This document shows, piece after piece, positions 57,683 to 64,000 of a DNA stretch of 64,000 nucleotides. The stretch is taken from NCBI RefSeq assembly GCF_016545825.1, contig NC_052616.1, positions 1,550,001-1,614,000 of the forward strand. Reading direction: 5' to 3'. The notes below the pieces were generated by a model. The model saw nothing but the letters and a program-made list of their open reading frames with translations, had not been told where the DNA came from and did no database searches. Every line of letters starts with the position of its first letter. The stretch's first letter is position 1. The DNA comes from Eucalyptus grandis. Its lineage: Eukaryota > Streptophyta > Magnoliopsida > Myrtales > Myrtaceae. The position numbers and the translations under genes are program-made.

Positions 57683-58757
57683 GTGGAAATGTTAACTGGA
57701 TCAAATTTTAAGAGATGGAAACAAGATATAGAGTTTGCTTTAGGCATCATTGATATGAACTTGGCTCTACGTGAGTATGAACCTGCCAGGCCCAATGATC
57801 AAACTACTACAGATCAAAAGGCCCATTATGCTAGATGGGAAAAATCTAATCGACTGAGCCTTATTGCTATGAAGAGGTCCATTGCTGAGCATCTGATTAG
57901 TGGTTTGCCGAAAGATACGAATGCTAGACAGTTCCTTGAAGTAGTGGGAGAAAGATATAGAGTCTCAAATAAGGCTGAAGTTGGGAACTTGCTAAGTGAG
58001 TTAACGAACATGAGGTATGATGCTGCTATGGGTGTTAGAGAATTTATACTGAAGATGGTCCATATTCAGTCCAAACTTAAGGCCCATGAAATTGTTCTTT
58101 CTGAAAATTATATTATGCATCACGCCTTAAATGTTTTGTCAGCTGAATTTAGCCAGATTAAAACTGCTTATAGTGCTCAGAATGAGACATGGAGTGTTAA
58201 TGCCTTGATTACTAAGTGTGTGACTGAGGAATAGAAATTAAAGAAGGAAAAGTATGAGTTTGTCCACTTAACTACCAATGCCAAGTTGAGTTCGTATAGA
58301 GGCAAATGGAAGCCTAAGGGGTCAAATGCTCATGACCCAAAGAAATGGCAAGATTTTAGGAAAAATGGGAACTATGGGAGAAATGGAGATAAGGATTTTA
58401 AATGTTTTCACTGTAAGAAGCAGGGTCACAAGAGAGCCAATTGCTACAAATTTCGAGCTTGGCTAAAAACAAGAAAAGAAAGTCACCAAGGTGAGTTGTT
58501 GGTTTGTTTTGAATCAAATTTGGTTGATGTTCCTTTGGATTCTTGGTGGCTTGATTCTGGTCCTACTGTTCACGTGACTACTGCCTTACAGGATCTCACA
58601 AATCTAAGGAGTCAAAGTCTGAGGGAGTCAAAGCTTAAAGTTGGAAACAATACTGGAGTTGATGTGGAGCGCATAGGGACAATTGTTTTGAATTTAGATT
58701 CTGGTTTTCAGCTTGTCTTGAACAATGTCTTTTATGTTCCTAATTTTAGGAGAAACT
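57683..58757 (+). pseudogene. Gag, zinc knuckle and protease of the nested Copia
   Basis: Frame 57683-58234 encodes a Copia gag (starting MEMLTGSNFKRWKQDIE, with LREYEPARP and an LLSELTNMRYD block) and ends in a TAG at 58232-58234. The next frame encodes the CCHC knuckle CFHCKKQGHKRANC (about 58400-58445) and the protease with the active-site D-S-G at 58553-58561 (WWLDSG). The frame is then interrupted at 58760 by a MITE. Product would be the structural protein and processing enzyme of the element. Confidence 0.85.
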
Positions 58758-58759
58758 TA

Positions 58760-59433
58760 GGGGTTGCATGGAAACGTTCCTAAAAAGTGTTTCGAACACT
58801 TTTTTGTTTTTTGTTCCTAACAAAAAAAGAACATAAACGTGTTTGGTTGCGTTTCTTCTTTTTTGTTCTTTTGTTCCCCGAACACAAAAAGAACAAAAAA
58901 AAAACAAAAAAACTTACTTCTTGTTCCAAAACAATTTTGAAGAAACGTTTCTTCTTCTCTCTCTTCTTCTTCTCTTCTTCTTTTCTTCTTCTTTTTTTCT
59001 TCTTTTTTCTTTCGCCGGTCGGCCGTCGAGGGCCGGCGACGCCGTCGAGGGTCGATGACCTCGCCGGATCTGGGCAAGCCCGAGCTCGCCCAGCCAAGGC
59101 GAGGCTCCGCCTCGTCGTGCGCGAGCGAGGCCGAGCCTCGCCCAACCACGGCAGGCTTGGCCTCACCGGGCCGGCGAGCCTCGCCATGGTCAACGAGGCT
59201 GCGGCCAACCGGCCGAAAAAAGAAAAAAATAAAAAGAAAGGAAAAAATGAAAAATAAAATAAAAATATTAAAAATTAAAAGAATAAAATTTACCAAACAT
59301 GTTTCGTTCATTTTTTATTTCCGAACAAGTTTACCAAACGCGTTTTTTTATTCAAAATTGTTCCCCTAATGAAACACTTTTTTATTTCTGTTCCTAGAAC
59401 ATAAAAGGAACATAAATAAAAACATGAGCGCCC
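58760..59433. mobile_element. PIF/Harbinger-like MITE inside Copia pol
   Basis: Flanked by TTA on both sides (58757-58759 and 59434-59436), the 3-bp target typical of PIF/Harbinger. Ends are GGGGTTGCATGG and, inverted, GGGCGCTCATGT, imperfect terminal repeats; subterminal GTTCCTA...GAAC segments are also inverted (near 58780 and 59390). Removing it with one TTA makes the pol frame continuous. The 674-bp unit has AT-rich arms and a sharply GC-rich core at about 59014-59212. ORFs in it are composition artefacts. Confidence 0.8.
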
Positions 59434-60535
59434 TTAGTATCTCTTTCTTCACTTGATAAAGTTGGATATTGTCTTCATTTTGCAAATAAAAGAGTGGATT
59501 TGAGTTATGATTCTAGAATTATTGGGAATTGTGTTTTGTCTGATGGATAATATCGATTATCCTTATCTCATGATAGACCATATTGCTCTTTTAATGTCAA
59601 GAATATTGTTGCTAAGAGATCTTTAATCAAAGATAGATCTTCAATGCTATGGCATAAGCGATTGGGGCATATCTCCAAAGAACAAGTAAAGCGACTTGTC
59701 GTGGCTAATATTCTCCCTCCTCTTGACTCAGATGATATTGAGACTTGTATTGATTGTGTGAGGGGAAAATTAACTAAAACAAAGAAGAAAGGCGCTACTT
59801 GCAGTCAAAGTCTATTGGAGATAATTCATACTGATATTAGTGGGCCATACTCAACCACCTTATGTGGAAATAAGTACTTCATCACGTTCATTGATGATTT
59901 CTCCCGTTATTGTTATATTTATCTAATTAAGGAGAAGACTGATGCACTTGAAATGTTCAAAGTGTTTCGTACTGAAGTTGAGAAACAATTGGGAAAAATT
60001 ATCAAGATTGTCAGGTCTGATCGTGGTGGTGAGTATTATGGGCGATATACTAAGGCTAGACAGCAAAAGGGACCGTTTGCAAAATATTTGCAGGACTGTG
60101 GTATTATCGCTCAATATACAATGCTTGGGAGTCCTGAACAGAATGGTGTAGCTGAACGGCGAAATCGTACACTCATGGAGATGAAACGAAGTATTGGGCA
60201 GTTCTAATTTGCCTGAATACTTATGGGGTGATGCGATTAAAACGACCACTTATATATTGAATCGTGTACCTAGTAAATCGGTGCCGAAAACCCCTTTTGA
60301 ATTGTGAATAGGGAGGAAACCTAGCTTGAATCATTTTCGAGTTTGGGGTTGTCCTGCAGAGGTGAAAATTTATGATCCTTCTCAGAAGAAGACTGAATCC
60401 AGGACTACTAGATGTTATTTTATTGCATATCCTAATCATTCTAAAGGGTATAGGTTCTATTGTCCTTCTCGAGGCACTAGAATCGTTGAATCTCAAACTG
60501 CTAAATTCCTAGAATTAGATGTTGCATAAAAGAGT
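59434..60535 (+). pseudogene. Integrase of the nested Copia
   Basis: After a stop at 59548-59550, frame 59644-60207 encodes the GAG-pre-integrase zinc region (WHKRLGHIS, then CIDCVRGK) and the integrase core with all acidic residues: HTDISGP, VRSDRGGEYYG and SPEQNGVAERRNRT. A frameshift near 60195 and a TGA at 60306-60308 interrupt the C-terminal part, which continues as FRVWGCPAEVKIYDP and ends at about 60529. The DDE triad is complete, but the protein is broken. Confidence 0.88.
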
Positions 60536-60700
60536 TCCTCTCAATCTTTTGAAAGGAAAGAACCAAACAAAACGGTCTCTATTCCATTGCCCATCTTGCA
60601 TGAAGATTCTATGCGAGATCCCAGCAGAGTGGAAATTCAACAAGATGCAAATACCGAAAATATGGCGATAGATCATCCCATTACAAATGAAATTCCTTAG

Positions 60701-61867
60701 ATGAATGATGCGGCTCCAGAAATGCATGTGCGAAGATCACAGCGACAAAGAAGACCAACACTTTTAAATGATTATCATATCTATCTTGGAGAAGCTGATT
60801 TTGATATTGGAAGTGTAGTTGATCTGACGACCTTCAAAGAAATTCTTAAAAGTGATCAGGCAGATAAATGGTTAGGAGCAATGAATGGCGAGATGATGTC
60901 CATGTCAACTAATCAAGTATGGAAACTAGTTGATTTACTTGATGGGCATAAACCAATTGGCTGCAAATGGGTATTCAAAACTAAGAAAGACAATAAATGC
61001 AACATAGAGAGATTCAAGGCAAGGTTAGTCGCAAAATGGTACACACAAAGAGAATGTATTGATTATAATGAAGTCTTTTCCCCAGTTTCTACTAAAGACT
61101 CTTTTCGGATAATCATGGCTTTGGTGGCTCATTTTGATTTAGAGCTTCACCAAATGGATGTCAAGACAGCTTTTCTAAATGGAGATCTGGATGAAGAAGT
61201 ATATATGCAGCAATCTAAAGGGTTCAAAGAAGTCAGATTGGAGCATATGGTGTGCAAACTTCAAAGGTCCATCTATGGTCTCAAACAAGCATCACGTCAA
61301 TGGTACTTAAAATTTCACAAAGTTGTGAGATCATTTGGTTTTGAAGAAAATAAGTTTGATCAATGCATCTACATGAAAGTAAGTGGGAGTAAATATATTT
61401 TCTTAGTACTTTATGTAGATGACATTTTACTTGCTAGCAGTGATGTTGATCTATTGAATGACACCAAAAAATTTCTATCTACAAAGTTTGATATGAAAGA
61501 TCTTGGGAAAGCCTCTTTTGTTCTAGGCATTGAGATTCATCGTGACAGATCTAAGAAGGTTCTGAGGTTATCTTAGAAAAGTTATATAGATCGTGTTTTG
61601 AAAAGATTCAATATGCAGACCTGTAAGTCAGGTGAAGTTCCTGTTGTGAAAGGACAAAAATTGAGCATAGATCAATGCCCCAAGAATGATGTTGAAAAGG
61701 AAGTCATGAAAAATGTTCCATATGCTAGTGCAGTTGGCAGTCTTATGTATGCACAAGTATGTACCAGACCTGATATTACTTTTGCTGTGAATACTCTTGG
61801 AAGATATTTGTCGAATCCAAGTCAAGAACATTGGGTTGCAGCTAAGAAGGTGATGAGATATCTATAA
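60701..61867 (+). pseudogene. Reverse transcriptase of the nested Copia
   Basis: Frame 60701-61576 covers most of a Copia RT: WVFKTKKDNKCNIERFKARLVAKW, the LHQMDVKTAFLNGDLDEEVYM block and the catalytic Y-V-D-D at 61412-61423. A TAG at 61574-61576 breaks it; it continues in frame 61598-61867 (VPYASAVGSLMYAQVCTRPD) to a TAA at 61865-61867. Confidence 0.9.
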
Positions 61868-61882
61868 CGAACAAAAGACTTT

Positions 61883-62404
61883 ATGCTCGTGTATAGCAAA
61901 GTTGAGGACCTAAAAGTGATTGGATATTCAGATGCTGATTTTGCTAGTTGTTCAGATGATAGAAAATCAACTTCTGGATATATTTTTATGATGGCTGGAG
62001 GTGCTATTTCTTGGAAAAGCACAAAGAAAACCTTGATTACGAACTCTACAATGTATGCTGAGTTTGTAGCGTGCTACGGCGCGTCGGTTCAAGCAGTTTG
62101 GCTCATAAATTTGATCTTAGAATTGCGTGTTGTGGACTCTATTGCTAGACCTATGGTGATCTATTGTGACAACACTACAACTGTGTTTTATTCCAAGCAT
62201 GACAAGATTAGTAATGCGTCCAAACACATGGAGATAAAATATTATACTGTTAAGGACTTGGTCAAAAATGGAGACGTTGTAATTGAAAACATCATAACTG
62301 AGTCTATGTTGGCTGATCCTCTAACAAAAGGCTTACGACCTATTTTGTTTAAAGAACATGTAAAGAATATGGGTGTTTTAGAATCTTTTGATTTCTTTTG
62401 TTAG
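61883..62404 (+). pseudogene. RNase H of the nested Copia
   Basis: Follows the TAA at 61865-61867 in the same reading frame. It encodes the Copia RNase H: YSDADFASCSDDRKSTSGY, then STMYAEFVACYGASVQAVW, YCDNTTTVFYSKH and the end block MLADPLTKGLRP. Acidic residues of the active site are present. The stop at 62402-62404 is the natural end of pol. Confidence 0.88.
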
Positions 62405-63035
62405 TGGGAGTTATATAGTTTGTATTTCTGGATATTATAGTTATATGCAGACTGATAATGCTTTTATGATGTTTATTAAAGCATTTATTTTCAATGATTG
62501 TTGTTATTGATTCTATTGTTATCATTTCTCCTGTTGATTGAGAAATGGAAGTATAAAACAGTATCTTTAAACAAATTTTAGTTTAAAGATGACTGGATGT
62601 CACTGATTATGAGATCTCATGTTAGATTGTGACATAATTGTGCAATTTCATGTTGTTTAGAAATTGCGCTAATGTAATTTCATGTCGTTGAGAAATTGCA
62701 TTGAGAACCGATAAGAAATAGTGTATATCTTGATCACATGTTGGCACTATTTCTTACTACACTACTAGGCCCATGATCCATGAAAATTTAATACTTATTA
62801 TATGTGATTATGGAAAGTCTTATGTTGTGATATTTTCTTAACACATTGATCTCCATAGTCCTATATTGAGGTTATATAGGATTGGATTGGTATTGAGATG
62901 CCATTATTAGAATATTATTTTAAAAGTTGTGGCCACATAAAACAAAATTTTAGTTATTAAACCGATAGTGTCATTTTCAATATAAAATCTTTTTCAAAAT
63001 AAAATAAGTTAATTAATGTAACCCAAGTGGGAGAA
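62405..63035 (+). other. 3' untranslated region and polypurine tract of the nested Copia
   Basis: Non-coding. A motif of the form GCAATTTCATGT...GTTNAGAAATTGC occurs twice around 62640-62705. The stretch AAGTGGGAGAA immediately before the 3' LTR (about 63025-63035) is the polypurine tract. Confidence 0.75.
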
Positions 63036-63541
63036 TGTTGGAAATTTCCTATAATATGGGTTTATATTAATTAATTGATTTTCTATTTTAAATAATCGGG
63101 TTAATGGATATTCCAATATTTGTTAAACCCTAAAGTGATCTGATTGAATTGGGTATTGGCATCTATTGTTAACGGGTCTAGTTGAGCAACGAAGTGTAGG
63201 CAATTGTGTTTGACTAAAGCCCGTAATGGGAAGGGCCTAGTTGACATGCTGTTGATTAGGGTTTGCTAGATCCCCTCTCTAGCCTATAAAAGGGTAGGTT
63301 ATACCTATCAGTTACTTTAATTCCATTGAAAGCTGCTATATCGAAATAGGTCATAGAGAGGAAGATCTGGTATTCCAATAGATCCCCGATTATCAAAGTG
63401 ATCTAGTTTTCTTCAAATGAAGCAATGGCTCAAACAGGTACGCTTTAATTCCGTTGTATTTATTGATCTTAGTGTTTTACAATCATGTATGGATCTGTTT
63501 GTTCTTAATTGATTAATTGTTATTGAGAATAATTTTATACA
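63036..63541 (+). repeat. 3' LTR of the nested Copia
   Basis: 506 bp, TGTTGGAAATTTCC...TTTTATACA, followed by the target copy TTGGG. Compared with the 5' LTR the outer thirds are close, while about 63180-63290 has many differences and small indels. Confidence 0.9.
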
Positions 63542-63546
63542 TTGGG

Positions 63547-64000
63547 ACGTTGTTACTTCTGGTATTGTCGAACCAGACGAAGGAGCTCGCTGACAAAGCA
63601 AAGACAACGTACAACTCGGGAAGCAAAAATTGAAGGATCTTAAAGCCAAAAACTATCTGTTTCAGGCTTTTGACAGATCCATCTTGGAGACAATTCTCTA
63701 TAAGGACACCTCCAAACATATATGGGATTCCATGAAAAAGAAATATCAAGGCTCGGCAATGGCAAAAAGGCAGCAACTCCAAATGCTTCGTGGGGAGTTT
63801 GAATTGCTAAGAATGAAATCGGGAGAAACAATCACGGATTTCTTTTCTCGGACAATGGCGATTGTCAATAAGATGTGAATCCATGGAGATAAGACGGAAG
63901 ATGTCACAATAGTCGAGAAGATTCTTCGATCTTTGACACCAAACTTTAACTTTGTTGTTTGTTCTATTAAAGAAGCCAAAGATGTTAAAGAACTCTCAAT
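63547..64000 (+). pseudogene. Gag of the outer Copia, continuation
   Basis: After the nested element the gag of the outer Copia resumes. Frame 63630-63878 encodes a UBN2-type gag segment (SKHIWDSMKKKYQGS, then MLRGEFELLRMKSGETITDFFSR) and ends in a TGA at 63876-63878; the protein reads on after it (EDVTIVEKILRSLTPNFNFV) to the window edge. A further break lies between 63547 and 63630. Confidence 0.85.

Larger units (their letters stand above)
55655..63541 (+). mobile_element. Nested complete Copia retrotransposon, 7887 bp
   Basis: Flanked by the 5-bp target duplication TTGGG (55650-55654 and 63542-63546) with LTRs at 55655-56155 and 63036-63541. The internal order is gag, zinc knuckle, protease, integrase, RT, RNase H, the Copia order. 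The LTRs differ visibly (many substitutions plus indels in the middle third), suggesting an old insertion. Several in-frame stops and a frameshift make it defective. Confidence 0.93.
55162..64000 (+). mobile_element. Outer Copia retrotransposon in intron 1 of D', 3' end outside window
   Basis: Begins TGTTGAA at 55162, right where D' leaves its similarity to D (GGGCCATCCA / Copia). The element runs 55162-55654, is interrupted by the nested Copia at 55655-63541, and resumes at 63547, after the duplicated target, through 64000. Its gag starts with a Copia-type N-terminus and continues into a UBN2-type gag domain. The 3' LTR and the second target copy (expected ATCCA, 55157-55161) are beyond the window. 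Confidence 0.88.

Noticed and set aside
58780..59369. ORFs of 104-164 codons on both strands
   Set aside because: Inside the MITE; Lys/Phe-rich or Arg-rich translations of A/T runs and of the GC-rich core.

Overview
This is plant nuclear DNA, probably from a woody eudicot. Genes have many short exons with GT-AG introns. Introns and spacers are AT-rich and packed with LTR retrotransposons and small inverted-repeat elements. There are no rRNA or bacterial-type genes and I recognised no tRNA gene. Placement near Myrtales is only an impression and rests on no decisive marker.

Layout. (1) 1-13827: most of a large Ty3/gypsy element of the Tat/Ogre type. It has an extra upstream ORF, gag, protease, reverse transcriptase, RNase H, a second (archaeal-type) RNase H, integrase, a 3' region with a nine-unit minisatellite and a complete 2.76-kb 3' LTR. 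Its pol is broken by stops and frameshifts. (2) 13828-16025: the 3' part of an LTR from a second gypsy-like family, directly abutting the Ogre LTR. (3) 17512-38065: four minus-strand genes of the GT90 / CAP10 (DUF821, O-glucosyltransferase rumi-like) family: A (17512-19640, two frameshifts), B (23338-25541, intact), C (28084-31286, C-terminus altered) and D (35083-38065, intact, one intron fewer). An orphan promoter/exon-1 fragment and a Copia fragment lie between A and B. (4) 40909-44061: an unrelated housekeeping gene on the minus strand, tRNA-specific adenosine deaminase 1 (TAD1). I could assemble it as ten exons giving 429 residues. (5) 44335-46532: a foldback element and an LTR remnant. 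(6) 46533-55161: a second copy of the block 28490-37515, carrying a decayed, truncated copy of C (C') and a nearly identical copy of D (D'). (7) 55162-64000: a Copia element inserted in intron 1 of D'. It contains a second, complete Copia (55655-63541, 5-bp target duplication visible), which itself carries a Harbinger-like MITE (58760-59433).

The GT90 genes share intron positions and phases exactly, so they arose by tandem duplication. Their predicted products are type II membrane proteins of about 510-540 residues, expected in the secretory pathway, that transfer a sugar to a protein or glycan. The true acceptor is unknown. The repeats explain much of the local history: they carried or cut gene fragments, and they separate the D' exons 2-5 from any exon 1.

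Limits. Exon boundaries come from comparing the paralogous copies and reading splice sites by eye. Nearly all frameshifts in the GT90 copies are single-base length changes in short homopolymers, so some pseudogene calls could be assembly errors.
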